Positions 1 to 9,438 of a stretch of DNA of 64,000 bases are shown one piece after another. Positions within the stretch are counted from its first letter, which is position 1. Every line of letters starts with the position of its first letter. The DNA lies in NCBI RefSeq assembly GCF_024357955.1, contig NZ_JANEYT010000002.1, positions 62,001 to 126,000 of the forward strand. The letters are read 5' to 3'. The translations under genes were made by a program, and so were the position numbers. The notes beneath the pieces were generated by a model that was not told where the DNA came from, did no database searches, and worked only from the letters and a program-made list of their open reading frames with translations. Origin of the DNA: Photobacterium pectinilyticum (lineage in GTDB: Bacteria > Pseudomonadota > Gammaproteobacteria > Enterobacterales > Vibrionaceae).

Positions 1-42
1 ATCGAATGGCATCCCGGATGGGTAGCTAATAGTAACGAATAG
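1..42 (+). CDS. possible 3' end of an upstream gene (partial)
   Basis: One reading frame stays open from the left edge and ends at TAG 40-42, coding 13 residues (IEWHPGWVANSNE). It lies 18 bp before cyoE on the same strand. In related bacteria the gene before cyoE is often the haem A synthase gene of the cytochrome c oxidase operon, so this could be its tail. The other two plus frames also close within the first 30 bases, so the frame choice is a guess. Confidence 0.2.
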   Translation: MEWHPGWVANSNE

Positions 43-60
43 CCAAAGGAGGGCCTGAAC

Positions 61-981
61 ATGGCAAAGAGTCAGGTTGTAGCAAAAGGGGGGTATAAGC
101 CCCTGTCATCGGCTAAGGTGTGGCAGGATTACCTGACCATGACCAAGCCCAAAGTGGTTGCCATGTTGTTGCTAACAGCATTGGTTGGGATGTGTCTGGC
201 AGTACCGGGGATCCCACCGCTCAAGGCGGTAGTCTTCGGTTTGGTTGGGATCGGCCTGCAGTCGGCAGCGGCGGCGGCTTTTAATCATGTATTGGATCGC
301 CGCTTTGATGCCAAGATGGCAAGGACATATCACCGCCCGTTGGCAAAAGGCCGGGTCGAAACCCATAAAGCCGTCATTTTTGCCTGCGTGCTGATGGTGG
401 CCGGTTTTGTGGTGTTATGGCAACTCAACGCCTTGACTGCCTGGCTGACGTTTGCCAGCTTGATTGGCTATGCCTTGGTGTATACCGTTTGGCTCAAGCA
501 CGCGACACCGCAGAATATCGTCATTGGTGGATTGGCCGGGGCGGCGCCGCCCTTGCTTGGCTGGACGGCTGTAACCGGTGAGCTGCACTCCCATGCATTG
601 CTGCTGGTGATGCTGGTGTTTACCTGGACCCCGCCGCATTTCTGGGCGTTGGCTATCCATCGTCGTGACGATTATGCCAAGGCCGGGATCCCGATGCTGC
701 CGGTGACCCACGGTATTGGCTATACCAAGACCATGGTGCTACTGTATACCTTGATGCTGGCCCTTGTGGGCTTGCTGCCCTGGCTGACCGGGATGAGTGG
801 TGGGTTGTATTTGGCTGGCAGCAGTGTGCTGAATCTTGGTTTCATCGGTTATGCGCTGAAGCTGAAATTTGCCGATGAACCTGGCCATGCATGGGCAACC
901 TTCAAGTATTCGATTTGGCATTTGCTGGCGCTGTTCGTGGTCTTGTTGGCCGATCACTGGTTGGTAGCGCTGCTGGTTTAG
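61..981 (+). CDS. cyoE: protohaem IX farnesyltransferase (haem O synthase)
   Basis: A 306-residue polytopic membrane protein of the UbiA prenyltransferase superfamily. It transfers a farnesyl group to haem B to make haem O for haem-copper terminal oxidases. The family's Asp-rich prenyl-diphosphate site is visible as N75-x3-D79-x3-D83 (NHVLDRRFD), followed by the conserved YHRPLAKGR segment; several hydrophobic helices follow. The ATG has a strong AAGGAGG ribosome site 8 nt upstream (45-52). It is probably the last gene of a cytochrome oxidase biogenesis operon lying to the left, and an intrinsic terminator follows at about 1055. Confidence 0.95.
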   Translation: MAKSQVVAKGGYKPLSSAKVWQDYLTMTKPKVVAMLLLTALVGMCLAVPGIPPLKAVVFGLVGIGLQSAAAAAFNHVLDRRFDAKMARTYHRPLAKGRVETHKAVIFACVLMVAGFVVLWQLNALTAWLTFASLIGYALVYTVWLKHATPQNIVIGGLAGAAPPLLGWTAVTGELHSHALLLVMLVFTWTPPHFWALAIHRRDDYAKAGIPMLPVTHGIGYTKTMVLLYTLMLALVGLLPWLTGMSGGLYLAGSSVLNLGFIGYALKLKFADEPGHAWATFKYSIWHLLALFVVLLADHWLVALLV

Positions 982-1054
982 CTGTGGGCTTAATGACTGC
1001 TTAGCTGCAGTATTGGCCCGCTCCCTGAATATTCCCATCCTGCAGACTGGGAAT

Positions 1055-1090
1055 AGCCCCTGTGGATTTTGTCCATGGGGGCTTTTTATT
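1055..1090 (+). terminator. intrinsic terminator after cyoE
   Basis: GCCCC (1056-1060) pairs with GGGGC (1078-1082), with an inner TGGA/TCCA pairing, followed by TTTTTATT. It lies 75 bp after the cyoE stop and before the MATE gene's likely start at 1143. Confidence 0.75.
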
Positions 1091-1142
1091 TGCGCCTGAA
1101 CACCAGATAATCGCTGGTCGGGTATCAAGAGTTGAGGTTGTT

Positions 1143-2492
1143 GTGCTGCAAGCGTTGCGAGATAGAACATTGCACCGTCAGGTGTTTGCCCTGGCGCTGC
1201 CGATGGTGCTGTCGAATATTACGGTTCCCTTGCTGGGCCTGGTCGATGCGGCGGTGATCGGGCACCTAGAGCATGCCTGGTATCTTGGCGGGGTTGCCGT
1301 AGGCGGAACCATGATCAATGTGACGTTCTGGTTGTTGGGCTTCTTACGGATGGCCACAACCGGGCTCAGTGCCCAGGCCTACGGTGCTTCTGATCGCGAT
1401 GCTCAGGCAACGGTTTTTATCCAGGGTATCGCCTTGGCGTGGTTGATGGCGCTGGTGCTGATTGTGTTCCACCGACCGGTTGCCGATCTGATCTTCCATT
1501 TCAGCTCGGCCAGCGGTGAAGTAAAACACTATGCCGAGCAGTATTTCTCCATCCGAATTTGGGGGGCACCTGCAGCGTTGGCAAACTTTGTCATTATGGG
1601 CTGGTTGCTGGGTAGCCAAAACGCCAAGTTACCGATGTGGCTGCTGATTGTGACCAACGTGGTCAATATCAGCATGGATGTACTGTTTGTCCTCGGTTTT
1701 GGCTGGAAAGTGCAGGGAGCGGCGGCGGCGTCGGTACTGGCCGAATATAGCGGCCTGGTGTTGGGGCTATGGTTTGTCTCCCGTCAATGGCTGAGCCAAG
1801 CGCTGCCGGCATGGCGAAGCAAATTGCGCAGCATGCGCAATGGCACTGGTCGGTTGCTCAAGCTCAACCGGGATATCTTCCTGCGCAGCCTGTGCCTGCA
1901 ATTAACTTTCACCTTCATGACATTCCAGGGGGCCACACTTGGCGATAATGTGGTGGCTGCTAATGCGGTGCTGATGAGTTTTCTGATGCTGGTCTCCTAT
2001 GCCATGGATGGGTTTGCCTATGCCATGGAGGCGATGGTAGGCAAGGCGATTGGTGCCCGTAACCGTGCCGAGCTTGGTCGCAGTTTGGTCGGCACGACGT
2101 TTTGGAGTTTGATGATATCTCTGATACTGACTATAGCGTTTACCGTTTTTGGCAGTGACATCATCGCCCTGATTTCTGATATTCCTGCCGTACAACATGA
2201 AGCGGCCCTGTACTTACCATGGTTGGCGGCAGTGCCGCTGGTGGCGATGTGGTGCTTCTTGCTCGATGGCATCTTCATTGGGGCAACAAGGGCTAGGGAA
2301 ATGCGCAACAGCATGTTCGTTGCTACCTGTTGCTATTTTGCTTTCTGGTGGTTGCTGGCCGATTTTGGCAATCATGCACTATGGGGAGCCATGTTGGGAT
2401 TCATGGCAATGCGGGGAATGGGTTTAGCCGTGGTATTTGCTTATCAATGGCAAAAAAATATTTTCCTGCAACCTGCCAGTGCAAACAAATAG
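1143..2492 (+). CDS. MATE-family efflux transporter, DinF-like
   Basis: A 449-residue, 12-helix membrane protein of the MATE/DinF family, which exports cationic drugs or other toxic compounds using Na+ or H+ gradients; the substrate here is unknown. The N-terminus reads VFALALPMVLSNITVPLLGL and continues DAAVIGHL, typical of the family's first helix, and the LGFLRMATTGLSAQAYG segment matches the DinF subgroup. The frame is open from a GTG at 1062, but that lies inside the cyoE terminator stem. GTG 1143 has GAGG (1134-1137) 5 nt upstream and starts just before the first helix, so it is preferred. The DinF label is by family resemblance only; there is no lexA neighbour. Confidence 0.85.
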   Translation: MLQALRDRTLHRQVFALALPMVLSNITVPLLGLVDAAVIGHLEHAWYLGGVAVGGTMINVTFWLLGFLRMATTGLSAQAYGASDRDAQATVFIQGIALAWLMALVLIVFHRPVADLIFHFSSASGEVKHYAEQYFSIRIWGAPAALANFVIMGWLLGSQNAKLPMWLLIVTNVVNISMDVLFVLGFGWKVQGAAAASVLAEYSGLVLGLWFVSRQWLSQALPAWRSKLRSMRNGTGRLLKLNRDIFLRSLCLQLTFTFMTFQGATLGDNVVAANAVLMSFLMLVSYAMDGFAYAMEAMVGKAIGARNRAELGRSLVGTTFWSLMISLILTIAFTVFGSDIIALISDIPAVQHEAALYLPWLAAVPLVAMWCFLLDGIFIGATRAREMRNSMFVATCCYFAFWWLLADFGNHALWGAMLGFMAMRGMGLAVVFAYQWQKNIFLQPASANK

Positions 2493-2595
2493 TTAGGATG
2501 ACATGACTTATTTTGCTCATTTTTTCGACTAAAAATGCTACCCATGTGGCAAAGTGCTGGTTAAAATGTAACCTTTTTGCCACCTGGGAGGACAA

Positions 2596-2988
2596 ATGAG
2601 AAAAGCAGTACTGGTGTTTTTTTTAACGATAATGACGGTCAGCTGGGGCGTGCCGGCCATGGCAGCAGGCCAAGGTAAGTCATACAAGGTTACGGCAACG
2701 GCGTATAATTCGGTGAGGGGCCAGACCAACTCTAATCCAACGATTGCAGCTTGGGGCGATCGGCTTAAACCGGGGATGAAAGCCATCGCGATTTCCCGAG
2801 ATTTTCTGGGAAGGGGATTCAAGCGCGGCACCATCGTTAAAATCTCCGGCCTGCCGGGTGAGTATGTGGTGCTGGACAAGATGAACAAGCGTTGGAGCAA
2901 CAAGATTGATATCTACATGGGGCAGGATATCAAAGCGGCAAGGAACTGGGGGCGTCGCAATGTGACCATTACCGTTGTGAAGTCATAA
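2596..2988 (+). CDS. secreted 3D-domain (RlpA/MltA-type double-psi beta-barrel) protein
   Basis: 130 residues. Residues 1-23 form a signal peptide (MRKAVLVFFLTIMTVSWGVPAMA, cleavage after A23). The rest is a short double-psi beta-barrel: VTATAYNS near the start and the 3D motif region IDIYMGQDIKAARNWGRRNVTI near the C-terminus, with Asp residues where MltA-like enzymes have catalytic acids. Homologous domains occur in lytic transglycosylases and cell-wall-binding proteins, but here the domain stands alone, so enzymatic activity is not certain. CTGGGAGGACAA upstream gives a good ribosome site. It is a single gene between dinF and the nfuA terminator. Confidence 0.8.
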   Translation: MRKAVLVFFLTIMTVSWGVPAMAAGQGKSYKVTATAYNSVRGQTNSNPTIAAWGDRLKPGMKAIAISRDFLGRGFKRGTIVKISGLPGEYVVLDKMNKRWSNKIDIYMGQDIKAARNWGRRNVTITVVKS

Positions 2989-3114
2989 CAACGGCATCAA
3001 AAACCTGAAAATATAACTGTTCTAGCTAATCGAATAGAACCGCTATCTTTTCAGATTCGAGAGAATACCAAGCGTGTAACCTTTTTTTGAGCGGCACTAT
3101 TCAGTTTGGTATAC

Positions 3115-3147
3115 AAAAAAGCGAGAGCCTTGGCTCTCGCTTTTTTA
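3115..3147. terminator. bidirectional intrinsic terminator (3D gene / nfuA)
   Basis: AAAAAA, GCGAGAGCC, TT loop, GGCTCTCGC (3121-3140), TTTTTT. It is flanked by A and T runs so works on both strands between the convergent 3D-domain gene and nfuA. Confidence 0.9.
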
Positions 3148-3172
3148 TGTATGTTACTCAGCAGGGAAGCGG

Positions 3173-3757
3173 CTAGTAGTAAGAGTGCTCACCACGTGCG
3201 TGCTCGGTGATATCGCGTACACCAGTTAGCTCGCCGGCAAATTGGGCCAGTAGCTCTTTTTCGATGCCTTCTTTCAAGGTCACGTCGACCATTGAACAGC
3301 CGTTACAGCCACCGCCAAACTGAAGGATAGCGACGCCATCTTCGGTAATTTCAGCCAGTGATACATTGCCACCGTGACCAGCCAGCTGCGGGTTAACCTG
3401 CGTTTGGATCACGTAGTCGACACGTTCCATTAGCGACGCGTCGTCAGACACTTTGCGTACCTTGGCATTGGGTGCTTTCAGTGTTAGTTGTGAGCCCATT
3501 TTGTCAGTGACAAAATCAACTTCCGCATCTTCGAGGAACGGTAGGCTAAGCTCATCAACGAAAGCTGAGAACAGGTCGAATTTGATTTCGGTGTCACTAG
3601 CTTCCACAGCTTCCGGTGGACAGTAGGACACGCCGCACTCTGCATTTTGGGTCCCAGGGTTTACCACGAATACACGGATGTTTGTCCCTTCCGGCTGTTG
3701 GGCCAGAAGTTTGCCGAAGTGCTGTTGAGCATTCTCAGTAATAGTAATCATAGACAC
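3173..3757 (-). CDS. nfuA: Fe/S biogenesis protein NfuA
   Basis: 194 residues, as in E. coli NfuA. The N-terminal half is a degenerate A-type (IscA-like) scaffold domain; the C-terminal half is an Nfu domain with the cluster-binding C151-x2-C154 pair (GGGCNGCS). NfuA carries [4Fe-4S] clusters to target proteins such as lipoate and biotin synthases, especially under oxidative stress. It lies next to comF and bioH as in other Vibrio and enterobacteria. The start ATG at 3757 begins [14 protein letters not shown]. Confidence 0.96.
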   Translation of the reverse strand: MSMITITENAQQHFGKLLAQQPEGTNIRVFVVNPGTQNAECGVSYCPPEAVEASDTEIKFDLFSAFVDELSLPFLEDAEVDFVTDKMGSQLTLKAPNAKVRKVSDDASLMERVDYVIQTQVNPQLAGHGGNVSLAEITEDGVAILQFGGGCNGCSMVDVTLKEGIEKELLAQFAGELTGVRDITEHARGEHSYY

Positions 3758-3880
3758 GACGTAATACCTGACTTATTTAGTAAGATTAATTCTATTCTAC
3801 TCTTTGCTACCCTTTCTATCACCCATTAATATTTGCAACCATGATTTCGACACAGATCTCGGTGATTTTCTTGAAAATTT

Positions 3881-4570
3881 TCACGCCGGGGTATAGCACA
3901 GGCAATAGATATCGACTCGCTCCACTCCGTGATTGTGTAGTAGGGTCGCCGCTGCAGCAACGGTACTGCCGGTGGTGACGACATCATCGACAAGGGCGAC
4001 ATGGGAAGGCAGCGGCTTATCGGTAAGTATAAATGCCCGCTCAAGATTATGCTGACGCTGGACCTTGCTGAGGCGATGCTGGGGAGGCGTATAGCGCTGG
4101 CGCTTTATTCTCTGGGTATCAAGGTGACTGCCGGTATGCTGGGCGACGACTTGGGCGATAAGGCTGCTTTGGTTGAAACCACGCTTAAGGCGGCGAAGCG
4201 GATGCAGCGGGATGGGCAGCAATAATGGAGCGGGATCATCGATTTGTTGCGCCAGCAGCTCGCCGAGAGGATTGGCCAGCCAGAATTTTCGTTGGAATTT
4301 GAACTGGTGAATCACATGGCGTAAAGGGAATTGATATTCGCCGGCGCGGTAGAAGCGCTGCCATGGCTGAGGAGCGTTGAGGCAATGACCGCAGTGATCG
4401 GCATCCTCCAAGAGGGTGTGGCCGCAGTGATGGCAATATGGCGGGCATGGAAAGCGAGCCAGGCAATGCTGGCACCATATTGAGTGTGGGCCCGCGGCAG
4501 GAAGGTGGCATAACTGGCAGCGGTGGCCGCGGCGGAGAAAGTTGGTGAATTGAGTAATAAACGATACCAT
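3881..4570 (-). CDS. ComF family protein (phosphoribosyltransferase-like)
   Basis: 229 residues from the chosen ATG at 4570 (MVSFITQFTNFLRRGH). The N-terminus carries Cys pairs of a putative zinc ribbon (CQLCHLP, WCQHC, CPPYCHHCGH, CGHC), and the C-terminus has the phosphoribosyltransferase PRPP loop VALVDDVVTTGST. E. coli GntX/YhgH and competence protein ComF belong here; in naturally competent bacteria ComF helps take up single-stranded DNA. The frame is open to 4642, but that would overlap the divergent bioH start at 4607, so the downstream start is preferred. The order nfuA-comF-bioH is conserved. Confidence 0.9.
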   Translation of the reverse strand: MVSFITQFTNFLRRGHRCQLCHLPAAGPHSIWCQHCLARFPCPPYCHHCGHTLLEDADHCGHCLNAPQPWQRFYRAGEYQFPLRHVIHQFKFQRKFWLANPLGELLAQQIDDPAPLLLPIPLHPLRRLKRGFNQSSLIAQVVAQHTGSHLDTQRIKRQRYTPPQHRLSKVQRQHNLERAFILTDKPLPSHVALVDDVVTTGSTVAAAATLLHNHGVERVDIYCLCYTPA

Positions 4571-4606
4571 CCGTGTGATCCCTAGGCGTAAATAAAGGAA
4601 ATATAG

Positions 4607-5371
4607 ATGACCGCAGAGCTGCATTGGCAAACCCAAGGACAAGGTTCCGATCTACTTCTCATTCATGGGTGGGGAATGAATGGTGCTGTGTGGCAGCAAG
4701 TACTTCCTATGCTGGCTCAGCATTACCGGGTCCATGTGGTTGATCTGCCGGGTTATGGCCACAGCCAGCACTGCTCGGTTGCCGATGCTGATGAAATGGC
4801 CGGTATGCTGCTGGAGCAAGCGCCAGAGCAGGCGACGTGGCTGGGCTGGTCTTTGGGGGGCTTGGTCGCCACCAGCGCCGCGCTTCAGGCACCAGACCGG
4901 GTCGAGCAGTTGGTGACTGTCGCTAGCTCGCCGTGTTTTGCGGCTGAAAAAGCGTGGCGGGGGATCAAGCCGGAAGTCTTGGCTGACTTCCGCCGTCAGC
5001 TTGATCTGGATTTTAGGACTACGATAGAGCGTTTCATGGCCCTGCAGGCGATGGGAAGCCCGTCGGCAAGACAGGATATCCGCCATCTCAAGGAAGCCGT
5101 ATTGTCCCGACCCGAGCCCGAGCCGGAAGCACTGGCTCTGGGGCTAGATATGTTGGCTCAGGTGGATTTACGGCCAGAGCTTGGTGCTATATCCCAACCA
5201 TGGTTGAGGCTCTATGGCCGACTCGATGGCTTGGTGCCAGCTAAGGTAGCCCGCGATCTCGACAAGCTCGCCCCGCAGTCGCAGCAACATGTATTCAAGG
5301 CGGCTTCCCATGCGCCGTTTATCTCCCATCCTGATGAATTTATCGATACGCTAAAAGCATTTACAGGTTAG
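4607..5371 (+). CDS. bioH: pimeloyl-ACP methyl ester carboxylesterase BioH
   Basis: 254-residue alpha/beta hydrolase. It removes the methyl ester from pimeloyl-ACP, ending the synthesis of the biotin side chain. Visible motifs: oxyanion-hole HGWGMNG near residue 20, nucleophile elbow G-W-S82-L-G-G, the charge-relay Asp in RLYGRLDGLVP and His in ASHAPFISHPDEF. Ser82 is at the same position as in E. coli BioH. AAGGAA precedes the ATG. It is divergent from comF with only 36 bp between the starts, so the promoters must be compact or overlap. Confidence 0.95.
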   Translation: MTAELHWQTQGQGSDLLLIHGWGMNGAVWQQVLPMLAQHYRVHVVDLPGYGHSQHCSVADADEMAGMLLEQAPEQATWLGWSLGGLVATSAALQAPDRVEQLVTVASSPCFAAEKAWRGIKPEVLADFRRQLDLDFRTTIERFMALQAMGSPSARQDIRHLKEAVLSRPEPEPEALALGLDMLAQVDLRPELGAISQPWLRLYGRLDGLVPAKVARDLDKLAPQSQQHVFKAASHAPFISHPDEFIDTLKAFTG

Positions 5372-5521
5372 TATGATTTTACAGGCTAGCAAGCGTGGAT
5401 GTTTATGATGTTCGTGACGTGTTCGGCCTAAACTTTTTGGCGTTTGTGCCGATAGCACTATTAGAGCAATTTTTCGATGTTATTCCTGGCTTTAGCGCTA
5501 TGGTGGAAAGGGAAAACCAAC

Positions 5522-5890
5522 ATGACAATCGGTACTATCAATACTTCGTCAACCTATACCCCAGCAAGTCTACAGGCTGCAGCACAGCCTGATATTCGTG
5601 CGGCAATGGATAACGCAGCCAAGCAAAGTCAAGATATGCCGGCTAGCCAGACTAAGGTGTCGATTTCAGACCAGGCTCGCCAGTTGCAGGCTGATGATGC
5701 CATGGCGCAGAAGACAAAACCGCAAGAGACGGAAAAAGATATGGGAGATAAGGCCGAAGCTTTTGCCTATGGTGCATTGGGAATGGATCATCCTGATGAG
5801 GTCAAATCCAATAGTGACGGCTTTTATAACGCCGGACAGTGGTTGGCTGCAGCGGGAACGGTCGCGACCGTTCTATTGGCTGCCGCCTGA
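5522..5890 (+). CDS. small protein of unknown function with hydrophobic C-terminal tail
   Basis: Not recognised. 122 residues from ATG 5522, preceded by GGAAAGGGAAAA; an earlier in-frame start at 5477 has no clear ribosome site. The protein is low in aromatic residues, polar and probably disordered for residues 1-95 (rich in Q, A, D, K; contains KVSISDQARQL, a short motif of a kind also seen in FlgM-like proteins). It ends in a hydrophobic segment, WLAAAGTVATVLLAAA, that could anchor it in a membrane. It lies between bioH and another unknown gene in the same direction, 74 bp apart. Confidence 0.6.
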   Translation: MTIGTINTSSTYTPASLQAAAQPDIRAAMDNAAKQSQDMPASQTKVSISDQARQLQADDAMAQKTKPQETEKDMGDKAEAFAYGALGMDHPDEVKSNSDGFYNAGQWLAAAGTVATVLLAAA

Positions 5891-5964
5891 CAGCTTGAAA
5901 AATTACGCCCTACTTCAATACCGCCCGCAGCCTGATGCGCAGATGACAGGAGAGATGTACCAAC

Positions 5965-6423
5965 ATGTTAGTCACTCCCGTACAGGTGGGCGCGCCTGCC
6001 GTAGCCCCGACGATTAATCCGCCAACCGAGCAAACCGCGCGGGATAATCGTGTACGCGAGAAAATTGTCCCCACGACAGAAATGCAGTCACCAGTCCAAG
6101 AGCGGGCGCTGAGTAGCGAAGAAAAACAGCTCAAGAAGCCGTCATGGGATCCTGCCGAACACCCCAACTACCAGCAAGCCGTTGAAGAAAAGCATTACGG
6201 CTATCAAGAATCAATGGAAATGTTGGTTAAAGCCCTGTCGGCTGACAGTTATTTAGCGGATGTAAATGATCTGGGGTATTCCATGCACATCAAGCTCCCC
6301 CGAGAACTACTTGAAGCGCTGGAGCAGATCAGCCAGTTCGCGCGCACCAAAGGCGTCGTTGCCCACAAATACGCGCAGGCAACAGTGCCGAACCCGCCAA
6401 CGGAATATTTGGTGGTATTGTAA
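5965..6423 (+). CDS. conserved-type protein of unknown function
   Basis: Not recognised with confidence. 152 residues. Residues 1-75 are Pro/Glu/Gln rich and likely disordered; residues 80-152 look folded (helix around YGYQESMEMLVKALSADSYLAD, then LGYSMHIKLPRELLEALEQISQFA). No signal peptide or membrane helix. It follows the 5522 gene in the same direction and precedes a 46-bp repeat element. Its place between bioH and tex is where Vibrio genomes keep unknown genes. Codon use looks like its neighbours. Confidence 0.6.
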   Translation: MLVTPVQVGAPAVAPTINPPTEQTARDNRVREKIVPTTEMQSPVQERALSSEEKQLKKPSWDPAEHPNYQQAVEEKHYGYQESMEMLVKALSADSYLADVNDLGYSMHIKLPRELLEALEQISQFARTKGVVAHKYAQATVPNPPTEYLVVL

Positions 6424-6451
6424 CCGCGATCCTAGAGTCTAAAAAAAGAGG

Positions 6452-6503
6452 TTATACCAACCGACATAAATATTTGATCAACTACTTATCCAGATTGGTA
6501 TTA
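6452..6503. repeat. 46-bp inverted-repeat element, copy 1 (with TTA flanks)
   Basis: Element 6455-6500, from TACCAACC to GATTGGTA, with a central TTGATCA; directly flanked by TTA on the left (6452-6454) and TTA on the right (6501-6503). Near-identical to the copy at 46986 and, in its ends, to the longer copy at 34995. It lies between the convergent unknown gene and tex. The bases just outside (AAAGAGG left, GCCTCT right) are complementary, as if the element sits inside an older terminator hairpin. Confidence 0.8.
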
Positions 6504-6511
6504 GCCTCTGG

Positions 6512-8854
6512 TTATTTCTTCTTGGCGTTGGCAAATGCGGCAGCGAATGCACCGCCCATCGCGTTGTTGCCATTGTCAGCCGGTTTGTTCTGGCGCTGAC
6601 GTGGCTGGTGACTGCTCTGTGGACGGTTGCCTTGTGAACGCTCGCCCTGAGGCTTGTGAGCAGGCTTGTTGTCTTGGCCTGGCTCGTCGCTTAGGCGCAT
6701 TGACATGCCGATCCGTTTACGTTGCAAATCCACCTCCATCACCTTGACCTTGACGATGTCGCCGGCCTTAACAACTTCACGCGGATCGGACACGAACTTG
6801 TCCGACAGGGCAGAGATATGCACTAAGCCATCCTGGTGGACACCGACATCGACAAAGGCACCGAAGTTGGTGACATTGGTGATCACCCCTTCAAGTACCA
6901 TACCCGGGATCAGATCTTTGACCTCGTTGACCCCTTCGGCGAAAGTTGCGGTCTTGAACTCAGGGCGTGGGTCACGGCCTGGTTTGTCGAGCTCGCTGAT
7001 AATATCAGTCACGGTTGGCAAGCCGAATTTATCATCAGTGTAGTCTGCGGCTTTGACTGTGCGCAGGAACTCGCTGTTGCCGATGATAGCATCGAGTGCC
7101 TTGTCGTTGGCGGCGGCAATGTTCTTGACCACGGCATAGGATTCCGGGTGAACTGCTGAGCTATCAAGTGGGTTCTTGCCTCCCATAATACGCAGGAAGC
7201 CAGCACACTGCTCGAATGCTTTTGGCCCAAGACGAGAGACTTTTTTCAGCGTAGTGCGGCTATCGAAGCGGCCGTTCTCATCACGGTAGCTGACAATGTT
7301 CTGGGCAATGGTGCTATTCAAGCCAGCTACGCGGGTCAGCAGGGCAGGTGAAGCCGTGTTGACATCGACACCCACGGCATTTACACAGTCCTCGACCACC
7401 GCATCCAGTCGTTTGGCCAGCATGCTCTGGCTAACATCGTGCTGGTACTGGCCCACACCGATGGATTTCGGATCGATTTTCACCAGCTCCGCCAGCGGAT
7501 CTTGCAGGCGGCGGCCGATAGATACCGCGCCACGCAGTGACACGTCCAGATTCGGGAATTCATTGGCGGCCAGCTCGGAAGCTGAGTAGACCGATGCCCC
7601 GGCTTCGCTCACCATTACGCTTTGGATCTTGAGGTTGTTGTCTTTGAGCAAGTTGGCAACAAAACTGTCTGTTTCACGTGAAGCAGTGCCGTTGCCGATC
7701 GCAATCAAATCGACATCATGCTTGTTAAACAGTGCCAGCAAGGTTGCTTCGGCTTCGGCAACACGGGATCGGGCGGTGTGTGGATAGATAGTGGCAGTAT
7801 CAAGGACTTTGCCGGTGCTATCGACAACCGCGATCTTACAGCCAGTACGCAAGCCCGGATCCAGCGCCAGCGTCACGCGCGGGCCGGCCGGTGCGGCCAT
7901 TAGCAAGTCCTTGAGGTTGTCGGCAAACACCTGCATCGCGCCGTCTTCAGCTTTTTCCTTCAGTGCCGCCATGAGCTCGGTTTCCAGGTGCATGGCAATT
8001 TTGATCCGCCATGTCCAGCTAATGACTTGTTTGCGCCAGGTATCGGCCGCTTGGGTACCCAAGGTCACCTTAAGGTGGTCGGCAATCATCACTTCGCAGT
8101 AGGAGCCGCGAACGCCTTCGTCCTGATTCGGATCGGCATTGAGGCTAATTTGCAAGAAGCCTTCGTTACGGCCACGGAATAAGGCCAAAGCACGGTGGGA
8201 AGGGATATTCTTGAACACTTCGCTGTACTCGAAGTAATCCTTGAATTTGGCACCTTCCTGCTCCTTGCCTTCCACAACTCGAGAGGTGAGCTCGGCTTGA
8301 GATAGCAAATGGCGGCGAATTTTCTCCAGTAATGTGGCATCTTCAGCAAAGCGCTCCATCAAGATGGCGCGGGCACCGTCGAGCACGGCTTTGCTATCGG
8401 CAAAGCCTTTGTCGGCATCGATATAGGTTGATGCGCTTTCTTCCGGCGTTTGGCTTGGATCGGCCCATAACGAGTCGGCCAGAGGCTCAATACCGGCTTC
8501 AATGGCAATTTGCCCTTTGGTACGGCGCTTGGGCTTGTAAGGCAGGTAGAGATCTTCCAGGCGGGTCTTGCTGTCGGCATCGTTGATAGCCGCTTTGAGC
8601 GCGGCTGTTAGTTTGCCCTGCTCGGTAATGGATTTGATGATCACCTGGCGGCGATCTTCGAGCTCGCGCAGGTAGCCAAGGCGCGATTCGAGGTTGCGGA
8701 GTTGGGTATCGTCCAGTCCGCCGGTCACTTCCTTACGGTAACGGGCCACGAAAGGCACGGTGTTACCATCATCGAGCAAAGTGATTGCCGCTGTGACTTG
8801 TTCCTGGCGAACATTCAGCTCGTTGGCAATCAACTGGTTGATCGTATTGCTCAT
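6512..8854 (-). CDS. tex: Tex family RNA-binding transcription accessory protein
   Basis: 780 residues, the usual Tex/YhgF length. Domains in order: N-terminal helical Tex domain ([24 protein letters not shown]), YqgF/RNase-H-like domain with [17 protein letters not shown] around residue 330, helix-hairpin-helix repeats ([33 protein letters not shown]), and a C-terminal S1 RNA-binding domain ([21 protein letters not shown]). The last 50 residues are a basic, Gln/Asn-rich tail. Tex binds nucleic acids and is linked to transcription and virulence-gene expression; the exact role is unsettled. It lies 113 bp upstream of nothing co-directional except greB, which may be co-transcribed. Confidence 0.94.
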   Translation of the reverse strand: MSNTINQLIANELNVRQEQVTAAITLLDDGNTVPFVARYRKEVTGGLDDTQLRNLESRLGYLRELEDRRQVIIKSITEQGKLTAALKAAINDADSKTRLEDLYLPYKPKRRTKGQIAIEAGIEPLADSLWADPSQTPEESASTYIDADKGFADSKAVLDGARAILMERFAEDATLLEKIRRHLLSQAELTSRVVEGKEQEGAKFKDYFEYSEVFKNIPSHRALALFRGRNEGFLQISLNADPNQDEGVRGSYCEVMIADHLKVTLGTQAADTWRKQVISWTWRIKIAMHLETELMAALKEKAEDGAMQVFADNLKDLLMAAPAGPRVTLALDPGLRTGCKIAVVDSTGKVLDTATIYPHTARSRVAEAEATLLALFNKHDVDLIAIGNGTASRETDSFVANLLKDNNLKIQSVMVSEAGASVYSASELAANEFPNLDVSLRGAVSIGRRLQDPLAELVKIDPKSIGVGQYQHDVSQSMLAKRLDAVVEDCVNAVGVDVNTASPALLTRVAGLNSTIAQNIVSYRDENGRFDSRTTLKKVSRLGPKAFEQCAGFLRIMGGKNPLDSSAVHPESYAVVKNIAAANDKALDAIIGNSEFLRTVKAADYTDDKFGLPTVTDIISELDKPGRDPRPEFKTATFAEGVNEVKDLIPGMVLEGVITNVTNFGAFVDVGVHQDGLVHISALSDKFVSDPREVVKAGDIVKVKVMEVDLQRKRIGMSMRLSDEPGQDNKPAHKPQGERSQGNRPQSSHQPRQRQNKPADNGNNAMGGAFAAAFANAKKK

Positions 8855-8967
8855 CCGTTCATTTCTCTTGTTGTCTTGTATAAGCCCATTCTACGGGCGA
8901 TTGGAAGGCAGGCAAGGCATTGTGTGTTAGCGATCTGTCAGTATCTGACAGCGTTATCAAACCGCCA

Positions 8968-9438
8968 CTATTGATAGCGGATACTGTTGACAAACCACTC
9001 TTTTTTGCCTGCAGGTGTGTTGACCTCCACCTCGTCATCGACTTCTTTTTTCAACAGGGCACGGGCCATGGGGGAGTCAATCGAGATGTAGTCGTTGCGG
9101 CCGTAGATCTCATCCGGGCCGACAATACGGAAAGCCTTGGTCTCGCCTTCGTCGTTTTCGATCTCGACAAAGGCACCAAAGAAGATCTTGCCGTCTTGTT
9201 GTGGTGAGTAATCGACAACCTGTACTAGCTCCAGACGCTTGCGCAGGTAGCGCACTCGGCGGTCGATTTCACGCAGGCGCTTTTTATTATACTGGTAGTC
9301 GGCATTTTCGGAGCGATCACCGAGGCTGGCGGCCCAAGTGACTTTCTTGGTGACCTCTGGGCGTTCTTCCTTCCACAGGAAGTCGAGTTCACGTTTAAGC
9401 TTGTCATAGCCCTCGCGGGTAATGAGGTTGGTTTTCAT
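8968..9438 (-). CDS. greB: transcription elongation factor GreB
   Basis: 156 residues: N-terminal coiled coil (MKTNLITREGYDKLKRELDFLWKEERPEV) with the acidic tip GDRSENADYQYNKKRLREIDRR, then an FKBP-like C-terminal domain (GAFVEIENDEGETKAFRIVGPDEI). The basic, longer coiled coil and the start TREGYDKLKRELD distinguish GreB from GreA. It enters the RNA polymerase secondary channel and stimulates cleavage of backtracked transcripts. Divergent from ompR and upstream of tex. Confidence 0.95.
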   Translation of the reverse strand: MKTNLITREGYDKLKRELDFLWKEERPEVTKKVTWAASLGDRSENADYQYNKKRLREIDRRVRYLRKRLELVQVVDYSPQQDGKIFFGAFVEIENDEGETKAFRIVGPDEIYGRNDYISIDSPMARALLKKEVDDEVEVNTPAGKKEWFVNSIRYQ

